Assembly (NCBI GenBank): GCA_950097015.1
Contig: CATNEN010000038.1
Location: forward strand, 25,581,001 to 25,645,000
Source: Macrostomum hystrix
Taxonomy: Eukaryota > Platyhelminthes > Macrostomidae
Direction of reading: 5' to 3'
DNA length: 64,000 nucleotides
Below, one piece after another: positions 21,117 to 32,320 of the stretch (the stretch's first letter is position 1; each line of letters starts with the position of its first letter). The position numbers and the translations under genes are program-made. Under the pieces are notes generated by a model. It saw only the letters and a list, made by a program, of their open reading frames with translations, did not search any database and was not told the origin of the DNA.

Positions 21117-23658
21117 ATGACAGCTGAAGATGCGGAATGGCTGGAGGATATGCGCGAAACATTCAAGATGTTTGACAAGAATGGCAACGGAGAGATTGAA
21201 GTCAACGAGCTTCGGACTGTAATACAGTGCCTGGGTCAGAACCCAACGGAGAAGGATGTACAGGTCAGAAGGACGCTGAACCATTCGATTATTGACTTTC
21301 AATAATAATAATCAAGGACTGCGAAATATTCTAGCGAAAACATAATTTTCAGTTAATGATCAAAGAGTACGACTTGAACAAGGACGGCACGATTAATTTC
21401 GACGAATTCTGTCAGGTAAGCAAGCATTGTTCTTGTCGTCATCTAATTAAATCACGATTCTATTGATTTAGTAATTAGTTAATAAGTTTTACCTGGGCTG
21501 TTTGCAGTTCGCTATAGAGAGGGGGCGATTCTGCCCATTCCGCTGACTCCTGAGCACACACACACAGGTGTGTACATCTGCCCTGACTTTCTCATCGTCA
21601 GGCAGTGTACACTCTCACTGTGCCTTGGAGGTTGGCCCTAAATGGCGTCCCAAATTAATTTGGCTTCACCACAGAATCGAGCTCAGGACCTTGGTGCGAG
21701 AGGCAAACCTGTTTTAACCGCGCTGTGCCACTGAAACCCAAATAATAATAAAATATTCATTATTAAAATTCCATTTTCAGATGATGAAAAATCGAATCAA
21801 GACTGCCGAATCGAAGCAGAACGAGCTGAAAGTAGCGTTTCAAATGTTTGACAAGAACGGAGACGGGTGAGTCTTATTATTATTTTTTGACAGGGTGAAA
21901 AGTAAAGACTTTAATAATAGTAAAGGGTTACTAGTTCTATTATTATTAGTTACTAGTACTATTATTACTGAATAGTCAGACAGTAGTGTTCGTGTGTTGT
22001 TAGATATTGTTGTGAACCTGTTATATAGGGTTTTTAATCTGTTAGATAGGGTTGTTAACCTGTTAGATAGGGTTGTTAACCTGTTAGATATGGCTGTTAA
22101 TCTGTTATATAGGGTTGTTAACCTGTTAGATATGGCTGTTAATCTGTTATATAGGGTTGTTAACCTGTTAGATATGGCTGTTAATCTGTTAGATAGGGTT
22201 GTTAACCTGTTAGATAGGGTTGTTAACCTGTTAGATATGGCTGTTAATCTGTTATATAGGGTTGTTAACCTGTTAGATATGGCTGTTAATCTGTTATATA
22301 GGGTTGTTAACCTGTTAGATATGGCTGTTAATCTGTTAGATAGGGTTGTTAACCTGTTAGATAGGGTTGTTAACCTGTTAGATATGGCTGTTAATCTGTT
22401 ATATAGGGTTGTTAACCTGTTAGATATGGCTGTTAATCTGTTATATAGGGTTGTTAACCTGTTAGATATGGCTGTTAATCTGTTAGATAGGGTTGTTAAC
22501 CTGTTAGATATGGCTGTTAATCTGTTATATAGGGTTGTTAACCTGTTAGATATGGCTGTTAATCTGTTAGATAGGGTTGTTAACCTGTTAGATATGGCTG
22601 TTAATCTGTTATATAGGGTTGTTAACCTGTTAGATATGGCTGTTAATCTGTTAGATAGGGTTGTTAAACTGTTAGATATGGCTGTTTATCTGTTAGATAT
22701 GGCTGTTAATCTGTTAGATAGGGTTGTTAATCTGTTAGATAGGGCTGTTAATCTGTTAGATAGGGTTGTTAATCTATTAGATAGGGCTGTTAATCTGTTA
22801 GATAGGGTTGTTAATCTCTTAGATATGGCTGTTAATCTGTTAGATAGGGTTGTTAATCTGTTAGATAGGGCTGTTAATCTCTTAGATATGGCTGTTAATC
22901 TCTTAGATATGGCTGTTAATCTGTTAGATAGGGTTGTTAATCTGTTAGATAGGGCTGTTAATCTGTTAGAAATGGCTGTTAACCTGTTAGATAGGGCTGT
23001 TAATCTCTTAGATATGGCTGTTAATCTGTTAGATAGGGTTGTTAATCTGTTAGATAGGGCTGTTAATCTGTTAGATAGGGTTGTTAATCTCTTAGATATG
23101 GCTGTTAATCTGTTAGATAGGGTTGTTAATCTGTTAGATAGGGCTGTTAATCTCTTAGATATGGCTGTTAATCTCTTAGATATGGCTGTTAATCTGTTAG
23201 ATAGGGTTGTTAATCTGTTAGATATGGCTGTTAATCTGTTAGATAGGGTTGTTAATCTGTTAGATAGGGCTGTTAATCTGTTAGATAGGGCTGTTAACCT
23301 CTTAGATATGGCTGTTAATCTGTTAGATAGGGTTGTTAATCTGTTAGATAGGGCTGGCAATCTGTTAGATATGGCTGTTAACCTGTTAGATAGGGCTGTT
23401 AATCTGTTAGATAGGGTTGTTAACCTGTTAGATAGGGCTGTTAATCTGTTAGATAGGGTTATTAACCTGTTGAACAAAGCTTTTGAAACGTGACACATTT
23501 CCAGAAGGATCAGCAGCAACGAGCTCATGGAGGTCATGACTAAGCTAGGCGAAAAGCTGACAATGGAGGAAGCCAAGGAAATGATCAACGAAGTCGACGT
23601 TAATCACGATGGCTTCATCGACTACAACGAGTTTGTGCAGATGTACACGGCCAATTGA
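21117..23658 (+). CDS. Calmodulin-like four-EF-hand protein
   Basis: Calcium sensor of 149 residues, the length of calmodulin. Exons 21117-21263, 21353-21415, 21781-21866 and 23505-23658, all GT-AG and in phase. Loops: EF1 [14 protein letters not shown]2 [14 protein letters not shown]3 DKNGDGRISSNE, EF4 [12 protein letters not shown]. All carry acidic or Asn residues at positions 1, 3 and 5 and Glu at 12, so all four should bind Ca2+. The protein starts [12 protein letters not shown] and ends EFVQMYTAN, unlike the nearly invariant true calmodulin, so this is a paralogue (calmodulin-like or troponin-C-like). Intron 2 holds an inverted SINE and intron 3 a 1.5-kb minisatellite. A candidate AATAAA lies at 23895. 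Confidence 0.93.
21525..21755 (-). mobile_element. tRNA-derived SINE copy (family 1) in EF-hand intron 2
   Basis: Inverse copy. Read on the minus strand it has the Leu/Ser-tRNA-like head (TGGCACAGCGCGGTTAA, then GCCTCTCGCACCAAGG and GAGCTCGATTC). Next comes the body with CTGACGATGAGAAAGTCAGG, then the GCTCAGGAGTCAGCGG segment near 21540. Confidence 0.75.
21995..23480. repeat. 21-bp minisatellite in EF-hand intron 3
   Basis: About 70 copies of a 21-bp unit with core CTGTTAGATAGGGTTGTTAA, alternating with an ATATGGCTGTTAA variant to give 42-bp and larger super-repeats. It produces 499-codon and 300-codon open frames on the two strands that are not genes. Confidence 0.95.
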
Positions 23659-23894
23659 GAAGGGCGACTTCGTCAATTAGTTTTGAATCTGGAATAGGAA
23701 ATCCGACACGCGTATACTGTCGATGTGATGTTAATGTATTATTTTCAAACACGAAAATGTTTGAAAATAATCTGTTGCTATGCCAAAAATTTTTTATCAA
23801 CAAATGTAATTAACACTTTCTATCTTTTTCTTTTACTTTGCCTCTATAAAACAAATATTATTAAAACCATCTTTCTATATTTCTTTAGCGCTTA

Positions 23895-23900
23895 AATAAA
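23895..23900 (+). terminator. Candidate polyadenylation signal of the EF-hand gene
   Basis: AATAAA 237 bp after the stop codon, in an AT-rich 3' flank. Confidence 0.5.
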
Positions 23901-24159
23901 ATACAAAATGCATCTAATTGGATTGCTGACCTGTTTATAATTAAAACGGTGTGACTAAGTGGTGCTGAGCATATGCACTCGGAACTTATTCAATGTTAAT
24001 TATTAAATCGAGTACAATTGATGCATCGAAAATTTGATAGTGTTGTGCCGCAGCCCTCACCTCTGCCCTATCATTTTTCATCTCTTTCTCGTTCCCTCCC
24101 CCTGCCAGCAGGCTAGCGTGCCCCACCCCAGTTAATATTTATCGATAGTCAGTTTGACA

Positions 24160-25125
24160 CGGTGGCGAAGCCGCGATTTTGTTACTAGGTTTACAAGATT
24201 TATTACTAGGCTAGAGTGGACACGAGTGCCGCAGTACAAGACGCTGCGAAACAAGCGGTACCAGTCTGGCAAGACGACTCCACGATTCAGCAAGTGAGGC
24301 GGAGAGGCCCTGGCGACATTTTATCTGCAGCGGCGGCAGGTCATCGACTAGTCTGACATCAATTCTCTGACGGGGCTGAAGCCGAGTATCAGTCTATACG
24401 TAGTTCTTCGCTGCTATTGTCAGCGCGCTACTGACACTCACATACTGACACTGCCGCCGAACCTGGCGTGGCGCTAACGGGCAGGCAACGTAGCTTCCGT
24501 GCTGTCAGCAGTTCGTCTACCTCGTTGGTCTGGTATCTGACGTCCGCGAAGATCTGGGAAGCGTCGCCGCGGGCTCGGCTGGGCTGCCTTTGGTTCTGTG
24601 AGGGTGGTCCTGGCGGTCAGAGGCGCAGCCGCGGAGAGAAGGCCTATAGGGGCTTGTCTTGCAATTTACGCCCTTGAGGCCAACCTACAAGGCACAGTGA
24701 GAGTGTACACTGCCTGACGATGAGAAAGTCAGGGCAGATGTACACACCTGTGTGAGTGTGAGTGTGTACCTGCTGCGTACAGTATTTGTGTGCGTGTGTG
24801 CTCAGGAATGGGTAGAATTGTCTAATCGCTGGCTGCAGGTCTAGTGTCATGCGAGTGCTATTAGAGTTATTAGACACCTAGAAGGTGGTGCTGTGTGCAG
24901 GCGGTGGTCGAGACCGTCCAAATGACGGACTTGCTCGAACAGCAAGTAATCGCAGCGCACGCCGGCCTGACCCGTCCGACTGGACTACTGGGTCGTCAAC
25001 GACTCCGGCTGGCAGGTCACATCATCCGCGCCGAGTCCTGCGCTGCCCAAAGCCGGTGCAGGAGGTGCTGCTGCTCACACTGCAGGCACCCACTCCGGTG
25101 TTTTCTTACAGCCGTTAAATTAAAT
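24160..25125 (+). mobile_element. Probable decayed non-LTR retroelement plus SINE body
   Basis: A GC-rich island in AT-rich flanks. Near 24890-25130 a frame contains RQRLRLAGHIIRAE, which resembles the R-RLRW-GHV-R stretch found near the end of many LINE reverse transcriptase proteins. No catalytic FADD-like motif is present. At 24605-24850 it contains a SINE family 1 body (GGCGCAGCCGCGGAGAGAAGG and CTGCCTGACGATGAGAAAGT) without the tRNA head. The retroelement call is weak. Confidence 0.35.
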
Positions 25126-25129
25126 CAAT

Positions 25130-25860
25130 AGGAATGAAGACAATTGTAGTTCCTGCTTTGAAAGCTTGATAATTTATTTGAGATACCAGTAAATGTAAAA
25201 TTAAAATGTAAAAAAGAGCATAACAATGAACTTGGTAATCGAATAAAACTAGCAGCCAAGTAGAAGTAGTAAAACTTATCCGAAATATATATGCTCGCCA
25301 ATTATAATATTGGTATTCAATACTTCTGTATTTTTTAATGGCTAAAAAAAGTGCGACAAGAGCTTTTTCTAAACTAAATGTTCATGGAAACTGATATGAA
25401 GTATCATAGGACAGTGCGGGCCAGTATAACCAGTCGGAAATATTTGTTTAAGTGCAGGATGAGAACCTTGCAGTTATCAAATGTGCCACGTACCACGTAG
25501 TTATTTAAAACGCTAGTTAGAAAATAAGATTGAGTGAATATGATAGTAATGCAAAGCAAAGGATAATATCGATTCGGATGATAATTAGATTGATTTGGTT
25601 ATAACGATGTGTTATGTTATTCCGCTTGAAAAGTTAGTTTCAAATCTGTGTAGTATGTTAGCAGATAAACAAAAGAGAATGAATTCTGAAAATTTTGTCG
25701 AAGCGTTAAAAATATTGACAGTTTTGGTTAGTCAGGTAGTACGAGAAGTAGTAAGGCTGCAAATTAAACGAAAACTGGAAGTCGACATCGAAAGTAAAAA
25801 ACTAGGAAATTCAAAGTAGTCTGCCACAAACCGCAAGTGTTATGCTCTGTGGGTAGCTGA
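25130..25860. other. AT-rich 3' flank of calpain, no gene recognised
   Basis: Contains a 74-codon plus-strand frame (25595-25819) with no recognisable domain and a biased AT-rich composition. I do not call it. Confidence 0.4.
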
Positions 25861-25864
25861 CAGC

Positions 25865-28108
25865 TCAGATGTACATCATCAGCTTGAGAAAGTTGTCCTG
25901 CTTCATAGCCTCCTTGGTCTTGATCATGGCTTCGTAGGTTGTAAAGGCGGTCCTCATTCGCACCGCCAGCAGGATGAAGTCCTCGAAGCACACGCTGCCC
26001 TTTACAGGGTCGGTATAGCGCATAGCAACCGTTTCAAACACCTTGTTGCAGAGATTGTATCCGGCTGCCTTCAGGGCGTCGCGCAGCTCAAAGGAGTCAA
26101 AAGAACCGTTGCAGTCTGCGTCCTTCTCTTTGAAAATGGTCTTCAGGAGGCGGATCTGGTTCCACAGCATCTTAAATTCGTCAAACTCCATGTAGCCAGA
26201 CATGTTCAGATCCATAAGGGCGAGCATGCTGCGACAGGCTTCAGCGCTGAAGCCGGTGAAATCTTTCACCTCGCGACCGAACGACCGGTTGAGAATCTGC
26301 TGCAGCTGGAAGGCGTGAATGCGACCTGCCCCGCCAGAGAAACCATGAAAAGCCTGGCGCAGAGGCTCCTCGTTCTCCGCGGTGCTGACAGGCGCTGTGA
26401 TTGCCGACCTCACCTCCTCCATCTTGTTCTCCGTGTCCAGCACGCTAGACAGGTTGGGCTTCTCTGAGAAGATGCGCAGTATGAACCTAGCCTCTTCATT
26501 CGGATTGAACGTCGATGGTATGATCGCGTAGTGTCCCGGGGGCAGTTTGTGCCGACCGCTGACTTCTCTCTGGTTGACGAAAGCAGACTTGTCTGTCTGA
26601 CGATTGTAACGGAAGAATTTCTGATCCAATGGACCGTCACTCTGCTCCCGTAGCTGATAAATGGCGTAACCAATAGTAAAGTACTCGCCACCGACTGTTA
26701 GTTTTCGCACATCCTTCTGCATCAGGCCGACAATTATAGTGCCAAGGTTCTCGTCGTCCGAATCGTCTGGGTCAACAATCTCTACGCGGAACTGCTGGTT
26801 CGTGTGAAAGCTGTCGATAAAGTTTCTGCAGCCGCCGGCGCTCACGTTTCGCTTCCACTCGCCCTTCTCCAGGCACATTTCCCAACGGCGTTTCTTGGCA
26901 GCTGCGCCAGTTAAGCTGCTGGACATGGACTCTGGACTGAGATGGCAGATCTCTAGCTTAGTGAACTCTTGCACAAAGTCCATGTAGGCCATCCAGAACT
27001 CCCCGTCGTCACCTGCGTCCATTTGTAGTCGCGCCTTCTCATCCGCACTGACATCGTTCCACTTGGAACTGCGATCGCTCCAGTCGCCCTTCCACTCGCA
27101 CTCGTTGCCCCACGGGTTGCGAACTCGCACCAGAGCCTCTTCCTGGCCGTTTTTCAGCTTGCAGTTGCGCACATCGGTCACTGAATAGGCGTGCCCGGTG
27201 ATCAAACCGTTGTCCAGATGGCCCTCAATCTGTTCGCTCTCGATACTGCAGCCCATCAGAGACTCGCTCTTGTTAGCCTGGAACATAACGTTGAACAGGT
27301 CGGCTGGCGCCTTGTTCAAATCGAAGTTCTCACATAAACCACCGGTGAAATCCTCCATAGCTTCTGACTGGCTTCCGCCAGCGAGAGCCTCATAGCTGCC
27401 GTTGACCTTAGCATAGGCCTTCTCAAGTAGAGCCGACCAGAACTCATTGCGGTCCTGGCTGCGCATAAAGCACAAACGACCTGACTTTGTGGGAAGCCTG
27501 TCATCGATTACCACCTCCTTCCAGCGGCCAAAGTGCCAGAACCGGAAGCGGAACATGCCGCAGTAGCCGGAACCGAAGTCCTGATCATGTGGCACTACCC
27601 GCTCAAACAGTGTCCGATGCATCGAAAGAGAAGCAATTGAAGCCAGAAGCCAGCAGTCACCAAGTTCGCCCTGCTTAACGTCGAACCGGCTAACGCCATC
27701 GCTAATGAACATCGGCGACTGGCAGATTTCCTTTGGACGCTTCCACACGTACTTATCATTAGGCCGGTTAGGAAACAAGCTGCGACCATTAGCTGGGAAA
27801 TCTGGATCTTCGTACAACTCTTTAGCTTGCACGTGCTTCCTTCTTAGCTCTTCAAAGTTGATCTTGGTTACGATAGCGCTCTGCTGGCTGTTAGCGGAGG
27901 CGACTAACGCACGAGGCGACTTGTTGGAGGACCCAGATGAAGGAGTTACCGAAACGGCCGGCTTCGACGTCGCGTGTTGCCGAGCCTGCGACTGAGCCTG
28001 CAGCTGTTGCTGCGGCCGCTCCTGCTGAGCTGCTGGTTTCTGGGTGGCCGCTGCCTTGGAATCACCTTCCGTGTTTAGGTACTCGCGCACAATTTGAACA
28101 CGCGACAT
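25865..28108 (-). CDS. Classical calpain, calcium-dependent cysteine protease, intronless
   Basis: 747 residues in one exon. A Gln/Ala/Ser-rich N-terminus (1-80) precedes the protease core. The catalytic triad is intact: Cys152 in GELGDCWLLAS, His306 in LITGHAYSV, Asn331 in VRNPWGNECEWKG. A CBSW (domain III) segment follows at about 385-545, and a penta-EF-hand domain at about 580-747 with loops DLNMSGYMEFDE and DADCNGSFDSFE. This is the full CysPc-CBSW-PEF layout of classical calpains, which cleave cytosolic substrates in response to Ca2+. The start ATG at 28108 is the first in frame and has a TATA box about 85 bp upstream. Absence of introns is unusual beside the other genes here and suggests a retrocopy that remained functional, or lineage-specific intron loss. 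There are no premature stops. Confidence 0.95.
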   Translation of the reverse strand: MSRVQIVREYLNTEGDSKAAATQKPAAQQERPQQQLQAQSQARQHATSKPAVSVTPSSGSSNKSPRALVASANSQQSAIVTKINFEELRRKHVQAKELYEDPDFPANGRSLFPNRPNDKYVWKRPKEICQSPMFISDGVSRFDVKQGELGDCWLLASIASLSMHRTLFERVVPHDQDFGSGYCGMFRFRFWHFGRWKEVVIDDRLPTKSGRLCFMRSQDRNEFWSALLEKAYAKVNGSYEALAGGSQSEAMEDFTGGLCENFDLNKAPADLFNVMFQANKSESLMGCSIESEQIEGHLDNGLITGHAYSVTDVRNCKLKNGQEEALVRVRNPWGNECEWKGDWSDRSSKWNDVSADEKARLQMDAGDDGEFWMAYMDFVQEFTKLEICHLSPESMSSSLTGAAAKKRRWEMCLEKGEWKRNVSAGGCRNFIDSFHTNQQFRVEIVDPDDSDDENLGTIIVGLMQKDVRKLTVGGEYFTIGYAIYQLREQSDGPLDQKFFRYNRQTDKSAFVNQREVSGRHKLPPGHYAIIPSTFNPNEEARFILRIFSEKPNLSSVLDTENKMEEVRSAITAPVSTAENEEPLRQAFHGFSGGAGRIHAFQLQQILNRSFGREVKDFTGFSAEACRSMLALMDLNMSGYMEFDEFKMLWNQIRLLKTIFKEKDADCNGSFDSFELRDALKAAGYNLCNKVFETVAMRYTDPVKGSVCFEDFILLAVRMRTAFTTYEAMIKTKEAMKQDNFLKLMMYI

Positions 28109-28190
28109 TTCTTATCCTTCGTTACCTTTCGAGCAAGTGTATCAGATTCGGAGTGGGCTCCCTCGAGTCCACCCCTCAGTTTCTATCAAA

Positions 28191-28196
28191 TTTATA
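28191..28196 (-). promoter_or_regulatory. TATA box of the calpain gene
   Basis: The minus strand reads GGGCTATAAATTTG, 83 bp upstream of the calpain ATG. Confidence 0.55.
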
Positions 28197-28199
28197 GCC

Positions 28200-28750
28200 C
28201 GTGAGCCATGCCAAATTTCAAATGGGCTAAACGAATGCCATAACGCTATTGAGAAAATACTCCAGGGCGCAGCATGAAAAGCTTCGCAGCCCATTGTTCT
28301 GGACTGTCTTTTGCTTCGACCCTCAACGTCTGTCCCAATAAAATACTCGTATAAGCGCCTAACACTATCTTGCAGTCACAAAACAATGTACATTTCGCGA
28401 CTGTGGGTCGCGTTTACTCTCGTTTTGTTAATGCTTAATTGTCTATTGTTTGGCAATGGCATCAAGTGGTAATAAAGGCATCTATGTGCCGCGGCTTGCA
28501 GCTGCATGTATTTAATCAGAACAAATGCATCTTTTAAATTAAAAAATTACCTCTGCTATCAACCTGGATGGAAAAGTTGCTTTTATCGTTAAAAAATATT
28601 TTAACTAGACGCTTCAATTAACTTAAAACCTTATAGACTACTTAGTAATAATTTATTCAGATTCCTGATGGAAAGTTAAATTAAAAACGATGTTAAGACA
28701 TTAACTCTCATTGAATGTTAAGGTTATTTTATTTTAGTATTTAGTATAAT
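28200..28750. other. Spacer between calpain promoter and Ser/Tyr-rich gene
   Basis: AT-rich with no ORF of note. On the minus strand an AATAAA (plus-strand TTTATT at 28728-28733) lies about 100 bp past the Ser/Tyr-rich gene's stop and is its likely polyadenylation signal. Confidence 0.5.
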
Positions 28751-28832
28751 ATTCCGAAACACCAATTAAAGTCCCAACTGCAGCGGAAAAAGCGCATACA
28801 TTTTTGCCGAGATTGCTTGCAACTCAAGGTTT

Positions 28833-31800
28833 CTAGGCAAATTGCCGCTTCTTGTCACCGTAGATCGAGCCAGAAGGGTAAGAGCCAAAGTTTTCAGCTG
28901 TGTAGGATCCATAGCTAGTTGGAAACGATCCGTAGCTATCGTAGCCGAAAGAACCAAAGCTTTCAGAAGGATATGATCCATAGCTATCGTAGCCGAACGA
29001 ACCAAAGCTTTCAGAAGTAAAAGATCCGTTGTCGAAGCTTCCCTTAAAGTAGCCCGGGAACGAGGAGCCATAGTTCCTCTTCTTGAACGAACTGCCGGCA
29101 TCAAAGTAGGAAGGGTTGCCGCTGCTGTAGTACGACGGAAGGCTGTCAAAGCCGCTGCTGTAGTACGACGGAAGGCTGTCGAAGCTGCTGCTGTAGTACG
29201 ACGGACGGCTGTCGAAACTGCTGCTGTAGTAAGATGGAAGGCTGTCGAAACTGCTGCTGTAGTTCGACGGACGGCTGTCGAAACTACTGCTGTAGTACGA
29301 CGGACGGCTGTAAAAACTGCTGCTGTAGTACGACGGACGGCTGTAGAAACTGCTGCTGTAGTACGACGGAAGGCTGCTCTTGAAGTAGCTACTCGGGAAC
29401 GAGGAGCCATAGTTCCTCTTCTTGAACGAACTGCCGGCATCAAAGTAGGAAGGGTTGCCGCTGCTGTAGTACGACGGAAGGCTGTCAAAGCCGCTGCTGT
29501 AGTACGACGGAAGGCTGTCGAAGCTGCTGCTGTAGTACGACGGACGGCTGTCTAAACTGCTGCTGTAGTACGATGGACGGCTGTCGAAACTGCTGCTGTA
29601 GTTCGACGGAAGGCTGCTCTTGAAGTAGCTACTCGGGAACGAGGAGCCATAGTTCCTCTTCTTGAACGAACTGCCGGAATCAAAGTAGGAAGGGTTGCCG
29701 CTGCTGTAGTACGACGGAAGGCTGTCAAAGCCGCTGCTGTAGTACGACGGAAGGCTGTCAAAGCCGCTGCTGTAGTACGACGGACGGCTGTCAAAGCCGC
29801 TGCTGTAGTACGACGGACGGCTGTCGAAGCTGCTGCTGTAGTACGACGGACGGCTGTCAAAGCCGCTGCTGTAGTACGACGGACGGCTGTCGAAACTGCT
29901 GCTGTAGTACGACGGACGGCTGTCGAAACTGCTGCTGTAGTACGACGGACGGCTGTCGAAACTGCTGCTGTAGTACGACGGACGGCTGTCGAAACTGCTG
30001 CTGTAGTACGACGGAAGGCTGCTCTTGAAGTAGCTACTCGGGAACGAGGAGCCATAGTTCCTCTTCTTGAACGAACTGCCGGCATCAAAGTAGGAACGGT
30101 TGCCGCTGCTGTAGTACGACGGAAGGCTGTCAAAGCCGCTGCTGTAGTACGACGGAAGGCTGTCGAAGCTGCTACTGTAGTACGACGGACGGCTGTCGAA
30201 ACTGCTGCTGTAGTACGATGGACGGCTGTCGAAACTGCTGCTGTAGTTCGACGGAAGGCTGCTCTTGAAGTAGCTACTCGGGAACGAGGAGCCATAGTTC
30301 CTCTTCTTGAACGAACTGCCGGCATCAAAGTAGGAAGGGTTGCCGCTGCTGTAGTACGACGGAAGGCTGTCAAAGCCGCTGCTGTAGTACGACGGAAGGC
30401 TGTCAAAGCCGCTGCTGTAGTACGACGGACGGCTGTCGAAGCTGCTGCTGTAGTACGACGGACTGCTGTCGAAGCTGCTGCTGTAGTACGACGGACGGCT
30501 GTCGAAACTGCTGCTGTAGTACGACGGAAGGCTGCTCTTGAAGTAGCTACTCGGGAACGAGGAGCCATAGTTCCTCTTCTTGAACGAACTGCCGGCATCA
30601 AAGTAGGAAGGGTTGCCGCTGCTGTAGTACGAGGGAAGGCTGTCAAAGCCGCTGCTGTAGTACGACGGAAGGCTGTCGAAGCTGCTACTGTAGTACGACG
30701 GACGGCTGTCGAAACTGCTGCTGTAGTACGATGGACGGCTGTCGAAACTGCTGCTGTAGTTCGACGGAAGGCTGCTCTTGAAGTAGCTACTCGGGAACGA
30801 GGAGCCATAGTTCCTCTTCTTGAACGAACTGCCGGCATCAAAGTAGGAAGGGTTGCCGCTGCTGTAGTACGACGGAAGGCTGTCAAAGCCGCTGCTGTAG
30901 TACGACGGAAGGCTGTCAAAGCCGCTGCTGTAGTACGACGGACGGCTGTCGAAGCTGCTGCTGTAGTACGACGGACTGCTGTCGAAGCTGCTGCTGTAGT
31001 ACGACGGACGGCTGTCGAAACTGCTGCTGTAGTACGACGGACGGCTGCTCTTGAAGTAGCTACTCGGGAACGAGGAGCCATAGTTCCTCTTCTTGAACGA
31101 ACTGCCGGAATCAAAGTAGGAAGGGTTGCCGCTGCTGTAGTACGACGGAAGGCTGTCGAAACTGCTGCTGTAGTACGACGGACGGCTGTCGAAACTGCTG
31201 CTGTAGTACGACGGACGGCTGTCGAAACTGCTGCTGTAGTACGACGGAAGGCTGCTCTTGAAGTAGCTACTCGGGAACGAGGAGCCATAGTTCCTCTTCT
31301 TGAACGAACTGCCGGCATCAAAGTAGGAAGGGTTGCCGCTGCTGTAGTACGACGGAAGGCTGTCAAAGCCGCTGCTGTAGTACGACGGAAGGCTGTCAAA
31401 GCCGCTGCTGTAGTACGACGGAAGGCTGTCGAAGCTGCTGCTGTAGTACGACGGACTGCTGTCGAAGCTGCTGCTGTAGTACGACGGACGGCTGTCGAAA
31501 CTGCTGCTGTAGTACGACGGACGGCTGCTCTTGAAGTAGCTACTCGGGAACGAGGAGCCATAGTTCCTCTTCTTGAACGAACTGCCGGCATCAAAGTAGG
31601 AAGGGTTGCCGCTGCTGTAGTACGACGGAAGGCTGTCAAAGCCGCTGCTGTAGTACGACGGAAGGCTGTCAAAGCCGCTGCTGTAGTACGACGGACGGCT
31701 GTCGAAGCTGCTGCTGTAGTACGACGGACTGCTGTCGAAGCTGCTGCTGTAGTACGACGGACGGCTGTCGAAACTGCTGCTGTAGTACGACGGAAGGCTG

Positions 31801-32219
31801 CTCTTGAAGTAGCTACTCGGGAACGAGGAGCCATAGTTCCTCTTCTTGAACGAACTGCCGGAATCAAAGTAGGAAGGGTTGCCGCTGCTGTAGTACGACG
31901 GAAGGCTGTCGAAACTGCTGCTGTAGTACGACGGACGGCTGTCGAAACTGCTGCTGTAGTACGGGTAGCCCTTGCTGGAGCTGCTCTGGTAGGATGGATA
32001 GCTAGTTGCGGAGTTGTAGCCCCCACCGAGCGAAGAAGACCCGGGCGCATAGCGCCTAGCAATTAGTGGTTTCTATAATAAAATAATTTGATTGAAGTCT
32101 GTTTTTTTTAAGGTGAGACAAGTGAGAAATATCTTAAAGGCACATGTTTTCAGTCTTACCGCATCGGCGATGGCCGAAACCAGAAGCAACAGGACTGTTA
32201 TTAGGCAATGAATGCGCAT
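28833..32219 (-). CDS. Secreted Ser/Tyr-rich repeat protein with periodic KKR sites
   Basis: Two exons on the minus strand. Exon 1 (32219-32160) encodes a textbook signal peptide, MRIHCLITVLLLLVSAIADA, ending at a GTAAGA donor. Exon 2 (32072-28833) follows the acceptor TTATTATAG and runs open for 1,079 codons, starting KPLIARRYAPGSSS. The body is built of 11-residue units FDSRPSYYSSS (variants FDSLPSYYSSG, FDSSPSYYSSS, FYSRPSYYSSS). About eleven larger modules each carry one conserved insert, NPSYFDAGSSFKKRNYGSSF. The tail is Gly/Tyr/Phe-rich (SESFGSFGYDSYGS) and ends YGDKKRQFA. No known domain is visible. Composition suggests an extracellular structural or adhesive material, perhaps Tyr-crosslinked. 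The KKR sites could instead make it a precursor cut into modules of about 80-140 residues. The longer ATG-initiated frame in this region (Arg/Thr/Ala-rich) is a shadow without a signal peptide. Confidence 0.82.
28900..32010. repeat. 33-bp coding repeat array of the Ser/Tyr-rich gene
   Basis: Units of 33 bp with plus-strand core GCTGCTGTAGTACGACGGAC, grouped in higher-order modules of about 240-420 bp, each bounded by a near-identical KKR-coding segment of about 90 bp. Near identity of the modules implies recent amplification or gene conversion. Confidence 0.93.
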
Positions 32220-32320
32220 GTTGCTTCAGTTCAGATTTGTTTCAAATGGCTTCGATTAGGCAAGTAACGCTGAATAACCAGCAGTTTGTTAATTGTCTGA
32301 TTGATTTGGTTTGCTTCAAT

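Noticed and set aside
21994..23588. 499-codon plus and 300-codon minus frames of LLDRVVN and LTTLSNR repeats
   Set aside because: Both arise from the 21-bp intron array of the EF-hand gene, whose real exons flank it in phase.
29552..32062. 836-codon minus-strand frame rich in RRTTAAVSTAV
   Set aside because: It is the +1 shadow of the FDSRPSYYSSS frame. It lacks the spliced signal peptide and would be an implausible Arg/Thr/Ala polymer.
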